Source: Chelonoidis abingdonii (lineage: Eukaryota; Chordata; Testudines; Testudinidae). From it: a stretch of 64,000 nucleotides of DNA. Under the pieces are notes generated by a model that saw nothing but the letters and a program-made list of their open reading frames with translations, ran no database searches and was not told where the DNA came from. The stretch is taken from assembly GCF_003597395.2 (NCBI RefSeq), contig NC_133770.1, forward strand, positions 26,421,664 to 26,485,663, in the 5' to 3' direction. The number at the start of each line of letters is the position of its first letter. Position 1 is the first letter of the stretch. Shown here piece by piece: positions 1 through 10,832 of this stretch. The position numbers and the translations under genes were made by a program.

Positions 1-938
1 ATGTAAAAACTTAAATATCTTAGAAACAGTAGCCAATCAGTTGTTTTAATTGTCATATTTGGATTCAGCACATCAAAATACGTAATAAATACCACATTTT
101 ATCTCTGAAGCAGACGACTTCTCAAAAATTGTAGACCAGTGTTATTATTTGTATTACAATAGAGCTTCCGAACCCTAATCAAGAACCAGGACCCCATCTA
201 TCCCTGCTCATCAGAGCTTAAAATGTAGGTGTCAGACAAAACACAACAAGTGAATGAGACAGACAAAAGGAGTCGAGGTGTTGGGAGGTCAAGACAACAA
301 CGAAATAAACACAAAGGCAGAAGTCTTCTACTGACATCACTGCTGTAAATAAACATACAATTTGCCCTTAGTGTAAATTAGCAAGTTGTACAAGTCATAT
401 CTGTCTTCTAACCATCATGCTATGTCTAATCATGATGGTAAGTTTCTCAGTGGAGGGACCATGCCTTGTCTAACCTAAGTCCTGGTCCTGGACGGGTAGA
501 TGAGTGCATGCAGGAATAAGGAAAGCCACATTCTTATTTCAGATTGATAAAAGGAATATGTGATTGGTAATTAGCCCAAAACTATGCAGAAACATCCAAC
601 TCTGTCCTGTACCACAAAGGGTGCCTATGAAATGTAGTCCTAATTTAATGCATAGAGCAAGGAAGTCCCTGACACTGTGTCTTTTTGACAGGATGTGCTA
701 TGCCCAGTGGAAGTTCACCCAGAATGGGTTGGATTCAGAATAATCTGCATAATAACAAATGAGGGAATTCACATGTAGGTGCCTAAAAAGCAGGGCAGAA
801 CAGAGCAGACCAGAGCAGAACATCCTGATTCTTAGGCCATGCAAGAGAATGACAGTGGCAAGACGAATATTTGTCTGTGTTAGGCTATGTATTTGTATGG
901 GTTGAATAACCCATTTTGAAAATATTGTTGGTCACTGT
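1..938. other. Unassigned non-coding sequence
   Basis: AT-rich, non-repetitive-looking sequence with stops in all frames. I see no exon with credible splice sites and no repeat family that I recognise. Any conserved regulatory element here would need cross-species alignment to be visible. Confidence 0.5.
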
Positions 939-1010
939 GGGCAAAATCCTGATTCCATTGATGTCAATGATAAAATTCACATTCCCTTCAGTGGTGCCCA
1001 GATTTCACCC
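939..1010. repeat. Short palindromic ancient repeat (MITE-like)
   Basis: The left part reads GGCAAAATCCTG and CCATTGATGTCAATG; the right part reads CTTCAGTGG and CAGATTTCACCC. These are imperfect inverted copies of each other. Similar 'cattgacttcagtgg' palindromes occur at 13875-13945 and 29470-29540, so this is a dispersed family. It is too eroded to show a TSD, and assignment to a transposon superfamily is open. Confidence 0.4.
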
Positions 1011-3029
1011 TGTGTCTTTACATGCTAGCCCAGTTATCGCACATGTGACTGTTTCTACCACTGTAAGAAAATATTCAGTGGATCCTGTCACTCAGTCATT
1101 AACTATGCTGTCCAGTGGACGCTTTATGGGAAACCTAAACAAATATGAGTTGCCTATCAGGGAGTGAGCCATTTTTTTGGCCATAACCTTCCATTCTCAT
1201 TCTGGGCCTACATAGGTTTATGCCCCATGAATATCGCTTCATGTTACAACATTCTAAAAAAGAACTTACTCAAAGCTGTTAAGTGTCATCTGGTTTCACC
1301 ACAAATTATTTTGACACCAACCCATGAACTGGCCAGGTTCACTGAACGGTTCATGATTCTTAGCAAGTATTTAAAAAAACCTTAGTTTGATATTTGAGTT
1401 TGCAATTAAACCTCAAACCAGGTTTTTCAGAGACATTTTGCATAACTCCAAAGACAAGCTGCTAAACAAAGTCTCTCAAGGACCGATCATCAGAACAGAA
1501 AAAGTACTGTACCACAAACAATGGGTCTGATTTGAATCTATTTTTGGAGACATTAGGGTAAATCAGAAAAGGAAATTCACAAAATCCACAGAATTAAACA
1601 GACCTAAAAACAGTACAACTGAGTGCAGAATCAGGCCTATAGTGCTCACTTGTGCCTTCCATTTGGAAACAGTTCTGGTCACAAGACAATCCTCCTAATC
1701 ATCCACAGTGCTTCCTTTATATTCTCACATAATCATCCTATTAATACCATTCTAACAATACACCAGCAGTGCCTTTACCCTCAGACAGATTCTGGCCTTC
1801 AACTTTCTGTCTCAGCTGCTGGGACCCTTGGGAGACTTGAGCTCAGGGAATAGTTTCTATTTGTGCCTTCTCTCCATAGGTCTGGATACAGACGCTGCCA
1901 TATCTCAGCCATGCACCACCACAGGAAGAAAACTTGGACTTAAAATAAAATTGAATATAAATCTATGCTATTCACAGACATTTTGTGCACCAACGGCAAA
2001 GCAAGCTCAAGGTTGCAACAATGGACAACCTCTTCCAAAGCCATAGAAAGAGCAGAGCAGCTAGAATCAATCACTGAAGGCCCATTAATGTCTACTAATC
2101 ACTATATGTCTTCGAAAAATGTTAATCTTCAATTTATTTTTTCCTTTAGAAAAGCTCTATCAGGGGCAATGTGTGTTTAAAAAAAACAGTAATTTAAATA
2201 TCCTTAAAGACAAACGAAAAGACTTATCTCAACTGACATTACAAAAGTGTTTAGTGCACATTTAGATTACTTTACCATCTTTGGCCTTCACAGTTTTTAT
2301 ACTAAACCTGCTTCTCAGAGCATAGTTATTATCTTGTTTCTAATGTACACAATCAAGAAGACATGGAGCTAATTTATTATCTTGCTTTGAATTACTTGTA
2401 CTGGCCTCAGAAACAGCCATTTACCCGCTTTGGACCATTTGTTTAGTACTTAATAAATGGCAAAGCAAGTTCATGAAAGGTGCTATGATTGATTGCAGGA
2501 AATGGTTTTCCACAGCAGCAATATTTGTCTGAGGACACTAGTAGAATTAGCAATAAGTATATATAGGGGCAGGTGGGTATTTCAGTTCCAAAAGGTACAT
2601 GGAGGAAGGCATTTGTGAGTACTACACTCAGAATGCAGATTATTTATTTCTCTACAATTAAAACAAAACTGCTAATCTTTTTCAGAGACTATTTCTTCTA
2701 TAAATTTGAAGACCACTGCTCCAATGGATTTTTAGTTAATGAAGGAATGGCTTCGCTAAAATATTAAAAATATACGTTTTCTTTAACTTGTTATTGAGAA
2801 CCATGCAGTTCATTCATTGCATCCATATAAACATCTAGTAGATTTAAGGCCAAGTCTGCAAAAGCGAGGCGCACCAGTCCCATTGATCGTAACTTCCTAA
2901 GTGCTCTTGCAATTCCCACTCTTAGGCAGCTTCTGGGTCTGTTCCTGAGTTCCCTACACACCCAAAGCTCTCACTGCAGTCAGTGGGAGTTGCAGATGCT
3001 ACGTAAGGATGAAAGAGTTATGCCACCCT
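1011..3029. other. Unassigned non-coding sequence
   Basis: All reading frames are short and lack recognisable domains; the 60-85 residue frames here are chance openings. The part from about 2848 to 3029 may be an eroded flank of the palindromic repeat that follows. Confidence 0.5.
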
Positions 3030-3176
3030 GGGCCTGATTTTCCATGGTCTTGTACCTTGTGTAGTCATTTACATTGGTGTAAAATGCTACCACCAGTGTA
3101 AGTGGGTGGAACGCTCTGATTTGCACTCATTTTGTACTGGTGTAAATGACTATGCAAGGCAGTAGAGTATCAGACC
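3030..3176. mobile_element. Palindromic MITE-like element
   Basis: The two halves are imperfect inverted copies. The left arm carries CTGAT, CCTTG, TAGTCATTTACA and AAAATG in that order. The reverse complement of the right arm carries the same blocks in the same order. The ends (GGGCCTGA and TATCAGACC) resemble those of the repeat at 5651-5759. This suggests an old non-autonomous DNA transposon family; no TSD is evident. Confidence 0.5.
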
Positions 3177-3239
3177 TTCTGTCAGCATTATACCAGACAC
3201 TCCAAAATTTCTTTTGATCTGTTTATTATACGTATCTAA

Positions 3240-3464
3240 TGTAGGTGTAGCCATGTCAGTCCCAGGATATCAGAGAGACAAGGTGGACAAGGTCATATTT
3301 TTTATTGGACCAGCTTCTATTGGTGAAAGAGACAAGCTTTCAAGCAACACAGAGCTCCTCTTCAGGTCTGGAGGAAGAGTGGGGTGTGGCTCAAAAGCTT
3401 GTCTGTCACTCACCAACAGAAGTTACTCCAGTAAAATATATTAGCTCATCCATTTTCTCTCTCC
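3240..3464. mobile_element. Fold-back pair of Penelope-like element tails
   Basis: The first half (3240 to about 3367) is the PLE tail in antisense: it reads as the reverse complement of the tail at 25165-25262, including the CTGAAGA and GAAAGC blocks. The second half (about 3368-3464) is a degenerate sense copy with AAAAGCTTGTCTGTC and ACCAACAGAAGTT. The two meet head to head, giving arms of about 100-130 bp. PLEs are reverse-transcribing elements known to leave copies with inverted or tandem end repeats. No coding region is present. Confidence 0.65.
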
Positions 3465-4449
3465 TGTTCATTATATAATATTTACATATAGTGTTTGCTT
3501 TTTTTGGTTCATTGCTAAGACATGAAGATTTGCTCTCTAATGGCTGATCACTTGGGGTCCTATAGTGGTGAATGATTCTTTTGGATAATGTTAAAACTTG
3601 CCATTATGTAGGCAAGATATAAAAACAGAGCTTCACATCATGATTCCCATATTGCACAGTTAGTGTGTACACTCACCAATAATGACTATTTTTTCCAGTA
3701 TACACCCCCTGTTACATGCCTGAGTGCTTTACAGGGACGAGACACACACACACACACAGTGAGTGATATGGCTTTTAACGAAGGTAAAGAAAACACACCC
3801 GCAACGGGGACTCTGCACGTTGCTAACTCAAAGCGGGGAATGAGTCCAAAGCAGCACAACAATTTCTGGTAAATATAACTTTATGGTAATAGCATGTAAA
3901 GCAGCTCATACATAGGCATGTGGGAGCTTTTCCCACAGCTGGGGCTATCTCTTATGGCAAAAGGCCAAGCTTTCCCAAACACGCAGGGCTTCCCAGGCTA
4001 AGCAATTCCAACCGGCTACATACAGCATGCACTAGTACACAGCAACCTTTAATAACCTGTCCTTGAGAAGGCGAACAGCCCTGGCTAAAACCGTAACAAA
4101 ATCTTCCGCAGTCTCTTACACTCCCTTATCAATTTTTCCCCTCAGCCTTGCACCTCTTCATAGTATGGATTTATCAGGTTTAATTAGATATTGTGCAGCA
4201 AATGTCTAACAGGATTCACGATGTTAGTCACTGGTATTTGATTTTTTTTTAATTGCTACGCATGCAAAATGGCAAAGACGTGCTCTTTAAATCAATAACA
4301 CATAGTATGCTTCTGATAGCTAAAGCATAGAGGGAGTTAAACAGGAAAGTGAGATTGAAAGGGATGAGATGTAATCTTGGCAGCTGCATTTTGCATCAGC
4401 TGGAAGAGGGCAAAATAAGGAGGCCATAGGAGTGGAGTTTACACATCAA
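3465..4449. other. Unassigned non-coding sequence with a short (AC)n run
   Basis: An (AC)8 microsatellite lies at 3742-3758. The stretch 3676-4160 has slightly unusual composition with several CG dinucleotides and could be an unrecognised old LTR fragment, but I cannot show ends. The rest is unassigned. Confidence 0.4.
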
Positions 4450-4747
4450 GGATATGTCTACATGGCAGTAAAATCCCTGGGGAACTGAATCTTAGAGTCT
4501 GGGTCAGCTGACTAAGGCTCAGGGTGTGGGGTTATAAACTTGCAGTGCATATGTTTGGGCAAGGGCTGGAGTCCAGGATCGAAGACCATCCCCCTTGCAG
4601 GGTTTCAGAGCCGAGGCTCCAGCCTGAGCCCTAATATCTACACTGCAGGTCTATAGCCTGGCAGTCTGAGCTCCATGAGCCCAAGTCAGCTGACCCAGGC
4701 CAGCAGTGGCAGTGCTGTGGTTCTTAATTGCAATGCAGACACACCCC
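4450..4747. mobile_element. Palindromic hAT-like MITE
   Basis: The termini are inverted: GATATGTCTACATGGCAGT at the left and the reverse complement of TGCAATGCAGACACACCCC at the right match at most positions. Inside, GTCAGCTGAC near the left is mirrored by GTCAGCTGAC near the right, and TCTACACTGCA recurs near the centre. This is the usual plan of a long palindromic MITE. I recognise the 'tctacactgcaatt' family from turtle genomes by memory; a TSD could not be fixed. Confidence 0.6.
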
Positions 4748-4844
4748 AAGATTTTTAGCCATAGGGAAAGAGAAAACCAGACTGATCTTGGAAATGTTTT
4801 GGAGAAATAAGAGTCAGGATTAGGATGTGTCTTTACTGCTATTA

Positions 4845-5045
4845 CTTGTATTAATGGAGCACCTGTGGAGCACCAGTCATGGAACCCATTCTGCTAGGCC
4901 CTGTACAGAGAGAGAGAGAGCCCCTGTCTGAAAAAGCTGACAATCTAAGTACAAGACAGGAGATGGAGACAGACACATTGGAGCCCTTGGAAACAATTAG
5001 ACAAGTCAGGTCAGCATGACTGGTAGTGGTCACAGAACACCAGTT
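4845..5045. repeat. Ancient interspersed repeat fragment
   Basis: The segment with CTAGGCCCTGTACA and GACAATCTAAGTACAAGACA is related to the sequence at 55297-55420 (CTAGGCACTGCACAAA, GACAAGACAG). It resembles an old amniote SINE-like repeat that often precedes an antisense MIR core. A GA microsatellite (4911-4920) lies inside. Confidence 0.4.
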
Positions 5046-5650
5046 GACTAACCATTAGTGATCTTTAATTTTTATTTATTTATCGGAAGCAACATAGGAA
5101 AGAAAGGAGTGTGGGGCAAAGGAAAGGGAGGAGTCACAGATGATCTTCAGTTTATGGTCTTAAGCAGCAGATAGGATGGTGTTATATTCCCATCAGAATC
5201 AAGTAGTTTCATTATTACAGTTTCAAAGCCAGTGTGCAAGGAGCCTATGTCCATCTTCGGCCAGTGCCTCATGGAGCCATTTCCTAGTCTCACAAGCAGA
5301 ATTTACTTCTTATTATTGTTCAAATGTGCTGTGTCTGTTTCCTGTAAAGTGCATTTTCAAAGAAATAAATGGGCAAAGGGATTTTTTAATTTTTTTTGCT
5401 GAAGAGTTTATATGGCAGCTCACTTGTTACTGAGGCAATTCATGTATTTATTTCTTTAGCTGTTGGAGTAGCTGAGCAATACAGGAAACATGGCAAGCAG
5501 GCTGCTTTTATTTTCATGTGTGCCACTTCAGTTCAAGTGCTGTGAGCCCTGCAGTAAAATAAATTAAGGGAAGCTAATGGTATCCAGTCTTGCAGTGCTG
5601 TAGCAATTCCTGTAGTCTTACTGCAGTTAATGTGCCCCTTTAGAGATATT
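5046..5650. other. Unassigned non-coding sequence
   Basis: Nothing recognisable. The 85-residue frame at 5176-5433 has no domain-like features and no splice or initiation context. Confidence 0.5.
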
Positions 5651-5759
5651 AGGGCCTAGTTGTTCTCTCACACCACTTTAAAACTGGTGTAACTCCATTC
5701 GCTTTAATGGAGCTGCTCCTGATTTACACTCATCTAACTAAGATGAGAATCAGACCCAA
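5651..5759. mobile_element. Short palindromic MITE
   Basis: The left half (AGGGCCTAG, CTCTCACACCA, ACTGGTGTAACTCCATT) is mirrored by the right half (AATGGAGCTGCTCC, TTTACACTCATCT, AGAATCAGACCC). The ends pair as inverted repeats. It is probably the same superfamily as 3030-3176. The sequence is too old for a clear TSD. Confidence 0.55.
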
Positions 5760-6365
5760 TTGGAGCACATTCCCTACCTTTTTTACCATTTGTATTTTTA
5801 GCTCCTTCTCCTAGGGAAAGGTGCTGAGGAGTTTGGGGAGAATGGAGAGTAACCTATAATTCTCTTTAACATTATGTTATTGTGCCCTAGAAATATATCA
5901 TACCAAAAGAGTAAATATCCAAAAGCGTTATCAAGCGTCATTGCCATGTTATCCAGAAGGAGGCATATTCCTGCTGGTCTAGCTTGGTGCTGGGGCTGAT
6001 GCCATCCAAATGTCAGCAGTGTTCAGATCCAGAGCTTTGGTTCTGTCCCAGCTTTACTGCACAGTAAGGGATTCTGCTTTCGCTGTCAATCCTGGGAACT
6101 GGGAGGAGGTTAGGAAACGTCTCTACTTATTAAGCAGCCTAAGACCTTTGGCAAGTGGACCATAGCTGAGATGCGCAGTCTATGATTATGCTGCAGCTCT
6201 GAGGACAAATTCAGACCCTGGTATCAGCAGGGGCAACTTCATTGACTAATTTGTGCCCACATAAAACCAAATCTGAATTCAGCCCACCATCTCAGTAAAT
6301 GAGCGTTTTCATTCCCAAGCTCCTTAGCAGTTGAACTACTGGTCTCATTATCATTGTAAACACCT
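5760..6365. other. Unassigned non-coding sequence
   Basis: No repeat or exon recognised. Confidence 0.5.
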
Positions 6366-6504
6366 TTGTAGCAAACCCAGGATTGTGAGTTCAAGCCTTG
6401 AGGGGGCCATTTAGGGATTTGGGGATTGATCCTGCTTTGAGCAGGGGGTTGAACTAGATGTTCTCCTGAGGTCACTTCCAACCCTAATAATCTATCATTC
6501 TATG
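6366..6504 (+). mobile_element. tRNA-derived SINE with CR1-type tail (turtle type), 5' truncated
   Basis: A tRNA-like box B (GAGTTCAAGCC, about 6387-6397) is followed by a unique body and then a tail (about 6424-6504) almost identical to the 3' end of the CR1 LINE at 38070-38152. It ends in a TCTATCATTCTATG microsatellite typical of CR1 mobilisation. SINEs of this design, with a tRNA head and a CR1 tail, are characteristic of cryptodiran turtles. Box A and the front of the tRNA region are missing or unrecognisable. This is a retrotransposed copy, not a functional tRNA gene. Confidence 0.75.
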
Positions 6505-6778
6505 AAAACACAGAGCAAATGTCATTAGCCCAGATTGGCAGAAAACACCTTTCCAAGTAAATTTCATGTACTTCTTGAAATTTGGATGTACCAGAATACT
6601 GAGAACCTGTGATCAGATCTTTCTTGCTAGGAAGTCAGAACTGTGAACTGTGACTATAAAGTCAAAGCAAAACAGTCCATTGGTGACACTGTGATGGAGA
6701 AGATCTGGACAGTTTCACTGAAAATAGGATGACATCACTTAAACTTAAAACTGCGAAATGCAGCTACCTGATATGTGT
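6505..6778. other. Unassigned non-coding sequence
   Basis: Nothing recognisable. Confidence 0.5.
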
Positions 6779-7310
6779 CTGTCACAGGGCGAGTTGGCCT
6801 TTAAAGGGAGACCTGGGTTCTGCATCCCCAGTGACTAGTTTACCTCTCAGTCTAGCGGTCAAATGAAGGGAGCTTGTGAAGGGAAGCAGGCTTGCTGGAG
6901 ATTATAAGTGCAGCCTTAGTTCTGTCAGGGAGGAAGGTTCAAAGAAGTAGGGGGATTGTGTGAGCTGCTCTACACAGAGACCCTGCTGTCAGATGGGACC
7001 TGGGAAGAGGCTCACCACAGCGGCTAGATGGAAGGGCTTGGCTGGAGCTAACTATTATGATATGCAAGGGCAGATGCCTTAAGAGGAAGAAGTGGTTTTA
7101 GTAAACATCAGGAATCAAGACTTGGGTTTGAGAAAGTGAGACTGAGGAAACTGTAGAGAATGAGAAGGATTGGTTTTGATTTGAGTTGACACTGAACTGG
7201 TATTTTTAATAAACCAGTACCCCAAGAAGGGGTATTGTACTTGGATGATGTGAGAGTCTGTGCCATAACTGAGGACAGCAAGAAGAGGAAACTGAATTAG
7301 CATCAGGGTT
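6779..7310 (+). mobile_element. LTR-like repeat
   Basis: The block begins near TGTCACAGGGCGAG and contains a polyadenylation signal AATAAA at 7208-7213 followed by GGGGTATTGTACTTGG. I recognise the layout (TG start, GC-richer body, AATAAA near the 3' part) from a turtle LTR-type repeat, by memory only. The 3' boundary is uncertain and no TSD was found. No internal retroviral coding sequence is present. Confidence 0.45.
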
Positions 7311-8008
7311 CAACATTAGGATTGAGTAAAATCCTATAATAGTTTCCGTATGGCCCCAATTCTAAGGGCTGTGGATAAAGGGCTTTGGATATCTTTCCTC
7401 TGTATCCATGGAGTTCTATCCATCAAAATTCATTTCTGAAATGGCAAGTACTGACAGCAACGGTATCCAGGTATGGGAACCTGGGTAGTTTGATTTTCTC
7501 TTCCAGTGTGACGTAAGCTAAAGACTAGAGGAACACGCAACTCTCTACTCCTAGAATCTTTTATTCCATAAGTGAAAAATATCTGTCAAGTGGTACAGGG
7601 TACGTATATCTCTGGTAACTCTTTCCCTCTATGTGCATTTTAATTTACAGGCATGTCAGCAAGAACCCATATCTGATGTTTTGAGTGCTTTGTATAATGT
7701 TGACAAATCCAGAAAGTCACAATATAATCTAAGAAGATGATCACACTACATTAAATGCCGCTAACAATTCAGTGATAATCAAACCTCTGAATTGCCACCA
7801 TATTATTAACACCCTGCTATCCTTCATACTCTCCCAAAATGCCCTAGACAATAGATAGGTCTTTCAATCTATTCAGAATAAACAAGATCTGGCAGAACAG
7901 GGGTGACAAAACAAAATGCAGATTTGAAAGGCCTCCAAAAAAAGTGTCTTACCAGCAATTTCCTTCTGTTTACATAAGGTTTTACCAAAGGAGTGAGCTC
8001 CAACTTGA
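7311..8008. other. Unassigned non-coding sequence
   Basis: Nothing recognisable. This is the left flank of the solo LTR that follows. Confidence 0.5.
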
Positions 8009-8013
8009 GTGTC

Positions 8014-8899
8014 TGTCATAAACAGATAGTTAAGGGTTAATGTCTCTTTTACCTGTAAAGGGTTAATAAGCTCAGTAAACCTGGCTGACACCTGACCAGA
8101 GGACCCATAGGGGGACAAGATACTTTCAAATCTTGGTGGAGGGAAGTCTTTGTTTGGTTTTTTTTTTGGTTCGTTGTTCGCTCTTGGGACTAAGAGGGGC
8201 CAGACATACATCCAGGGCTCCAAATCTTTCTGAATCAGTCTCTCATGTTTCAAACTTGTAAGTAATTAGCTAGGCAAGGCATGTTAGTCTTATGTTTGTT
8301 TTCCCAACTTGTAAATGTTTCTTTTTGCTGGAAGGATTTTACCTCTGTTTGCTGTAACTTTGAACCTAAGGCTGGGGGCGGGGGGGTCCCCTCTGGTCTA
8401 TAGGAATCTGATTACCCTGTGAAGCATTTTCCATCCTGATTTTACAGGGATAATTTTTCTTTCTTTAATTAAAAGCTTTCTTTTTAAGAACCTGATCGAT
8501 TTTTCCTTGTTTTAAGATCCAAAGGGATTGGATCTGGACTCACCAGGGATTGGTGGGGGAAAGGAGGGGGGATGGTTAAGTTCTCCTTGTTTTAAGATCC
8601 AAGGGGATTGGATCTGGACTCACCAGGGATTGGTGAGGGGGAAAAGGAGGGGGATGGTAAATTTCTCCTTGTTTTAAGATCCAAGGGGTCTGGATCTGTG
8701 TTCACCAGGGAATTGGTGAAGTCCCTCAAGGCAGCCCAGGGAGGGGACGAGTTTGGGGGCACAGAGAGTGTCGTAGACACTGGAATTCTGGGTGGTGGCA
8801 GTGTATACCAGATCTAAGCTAGTAATTAGGCTTAGAAGTGTCCATGCAGGTCCCCCACATCTGTACCTAAAGTTCAGAGTGGGGAAAGAAACCTTGACA
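8014..8899 (+). mobile_element. Solo LTR (endogenous-retrovirus-type), exact 5-bp TSD
   Basis: The element starts TGTCATAAACAG and ends CCTTGACA, giving TGTCA...TGACA terminal inverted repeats. It is bounded on both sides by GTGTC (8009-8013 and 8900-8904), an exact 5-bp TSD. The start and the block CAGATCTAAGCTAGTAATTA are shared with the second copy at 46751-47675. There is no internal coding region, so it is a solo LTR left by recombination. Three roughly 80-bp tandem units lie inside at 8501-8730. Confidence 0.85.
8501..8730 (+). repeat. Three-copy tandem repeat (period about 80 bp) inside the LTR
   Basis: Units start at about 8501, 8581 and 8663. Each begins with CCTTGTTTTAAGATCCAA and continues with GGATCTG and TCACCAGGG. 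The first two are nearly identical; the third diverges after CACCAGGG. The period is about 80-82 bp. Confidence 0.9.
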
Positions 8900-8904
8900 G
8901 TGTC

Positions 8905-9273
8905 CATGCTGCCAGAATATGGCATGGTGTGGAGGACATTGAAGGTTCTTACAGGAAAATATAGAGAAGGAAATAGCCCATCAATTTGGGAGAAAAATTA
9001 AGGGCTAATCTATAGCTGCAAAATGAGGATGTGAAAGGGCAAGGCTGTGCAGAAGCAGCTTTTGGAGGCAATGCCTTGAGAAGTACTGAGGTGCCCGGGC
9101 CAAAGCAGCCATGGTAACACCCTCTCAAAGGTGCAGATGCACTGCCTCTCATACCAAGCCACCAATGCTGGCTGTAACAGTGGGCTGGTGAGATTATAGC
9201 CCCACCCTCATCCTTTCCTTTCTTAGGGGAAGCCAGCATCACTCTTGGCTCTAATTTGTTTATGTTCAGAGTA
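8905..9273. other. Unassigned non-coding sequence
   Basis: Nothing recognisable; the 122-residue antisense frame here has no domain-like features. Confidence 0.45.
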
Positions 9274-9390
9274 GGGTTGCCAATTCTGGTGGGAGGTATT
9301 CTTGGAGATTTCATCACGACATAATATTTAATTGAATATTAATCTTTAATTCCTGGAGACTCCAGGACAATCCTGGAGGGTTGGCAACCC
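9274..9390. mobile_element. 117-bp MITE with GGGTTGCCAA termini
   Basis: Perfect 10-bp terminal inverted repeats (GGGTTGCCAA...TTGGCAACCC) are flanked by TA on both sides (9272-9273 and 9391-9392). This fits a Tc1/mariner-type non-autonomous element, in which the TA target is duplicated. The interior is AT-rich and non-coding. Confidence 0.75.
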
Positions 9391-9678
9391 TAGGTCAGAG
9401 AGTGCAGGGAGGAAAGGAAGTCAATGGCTCTTATTGACACATGAAGTTCCCCGCACACTTTTGCACTATTGTGTAGGGGGGCAGGGGCTGCTGACATCTG
9501 CCTTGTGTATCTGTCTGCCTATCACAATTAAATGTGAAATTCTGACATGTTAAGCATCTGAAATGCCCCCCCAAAGGTTTCTTAGTACTGAACCATGAAT
9601 GTGGCATATAATACAGGAGGTGAGAGTGGCTAGTGCAATGCCCATTGTTACCCACTTCCAAATTCAATGTATTCTGAT
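9391..9678. other. Unassigned non-coding sequence
   Basis: Nothing recognisable. Confidence 0.45.
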
Positions 9679-9808
9679 ATGCATCCGACGAAGTGGGTAT
9701 TCACCCACGAAAACTCATGCTCCAATACATCTGTTAGTCTATAAGGTGCCACAGGACTTTTTGTCGCTTTTTACAGATTCAGACTAACACGGCTACCCCT
9801 CTGATACT
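9679..9808 (+). mobile_element. Penelope-like element 3' tail
   Basis: The block GCATCCGACGAAG, CACCCACGAAAACTC, CATCTGTTAGTCTATAAGG, GTGCCACAGGACT and ACACGGCTACCCCTCTGATA has the same order as the end of the complete PLE 3' region at 16376-16470. It also matches, in reverse complement, 62537-62677. Only the tail is present. It carries a degenerate hammerhead-like core at 9685-9712. Confidence 0.7.
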
Positions 9809-10711
9809 TGAATTTGGATTGCAACTCGATCTACACTGAAGCGTCCTTGGAGACAGTGACAGCTGTAAATAGTGCAGACAAGATGGTCAGCTCTTTCCTC
9901 ATATGCAGAAGTGCTTCTGGAAATTTCAGATGCTTTCAAAAGAAAGGAAGTTATGGAGAGAAAATGACACATCAGGAGGCAGTTGGAAGAAAATACATGT
10001 CTGCACCTTGTAGCAAATTCCAAAAGAAGGGCCATTTGTTATCAGGAAAGCAATGTGCATATTCTGATTTATAGTTTTCCTTGTATACAATTCTTTAAGT
10101 GATTTAAAGTAACTCAACAAAGATCCTGTCGTCGAAAATAACTTCCTTGGCAGCAGGACAGATTAATTAGGAATGTTACAGAAAAACCAAAAAGTCAGGC
10201 TCTTTTCAAAGGCACAAGATTGCTAGATCAATGTATTTCTGTTGTTGTTTCATTCCTTTATTAACAGGGTTTGGTGTAGTCCAAAGGATCAGTCTATCCT
10301 GGGCTCACCTGTAAGTGAAGGACATGGTATTCTGCAAGATCAAGCTCCTACTGTAAAATATGTCATGTTATCCAGTTTGTATTCATGATCAAACAGTACT
10401 TCAGTGAGAGAAACACTCTTGGCATTTTAGAAACTTGAAGGAAGAGTATGTGATCATAGTTTTGAAAAATACAATATTTGTGCTATTCCTTGGAGACCAT
10501 TTAATTACACTGGGACTTGTATCCTACACAGCAGTAGTGACTGGTTTCAGGACAAAAGCAAAGTCAGTGAGGAAACACTGAAAGATGACCTGCCTAGACT
10601 TTAGTGCTCAGGGGAGGGCATTGTTTTCCATTCATTCACCTTGCACAGGTTTAGCGTAAATGAGCACAAAGCACAAACAACATTGTTAATAGACTGCAAG
10701 GAGCAGCAGTA
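9809..10711. other. Unassigned non-coding sequence
   Basis: Nothing recognisable beyond short chance frames. Confidence 0.5.
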
Positions 10712-10832
10712 CCTAAGAACATAAGAACGGCCGTACCGGGTCAGACCAAAGGTCCATCTAGCCCAGTATCTTCTCTACCAACAGTGGGCCAGGTGCCCCA
10801 GAGGGAGTGAACCTAACAGATAATAATCAAGT
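10712..10832 (-). mobile_element. CR1 LINE 3'-end fragment, antisense
   Basis: Reads TAAGAACATAAGAACGG, GGTCAGACCAAAGGTCCAT and CCCAGAGGGAGTG. This is the reverse complement of a CR1 3' untranslated end; the sense version of the terminal motif (GCTAGATGGACC...TATGTTCTTA) is seen at 29400-29455. It is heavily 5' truncated, as usual for CR1. Confidence 0.8.

Noticed and set aside
6371..6400. Possible tRNA gene from a box B-like match
   Set aside because: No box A, no cloverleaf, and fusion to a CR1 tail; it is a SINE.
8592..9317. Several frames of 60-120 residues around the solo LTR
   Set aside because: They fall in the tandem units of the LTR and its flank; no homology recognised and no retroviral coding remnant.
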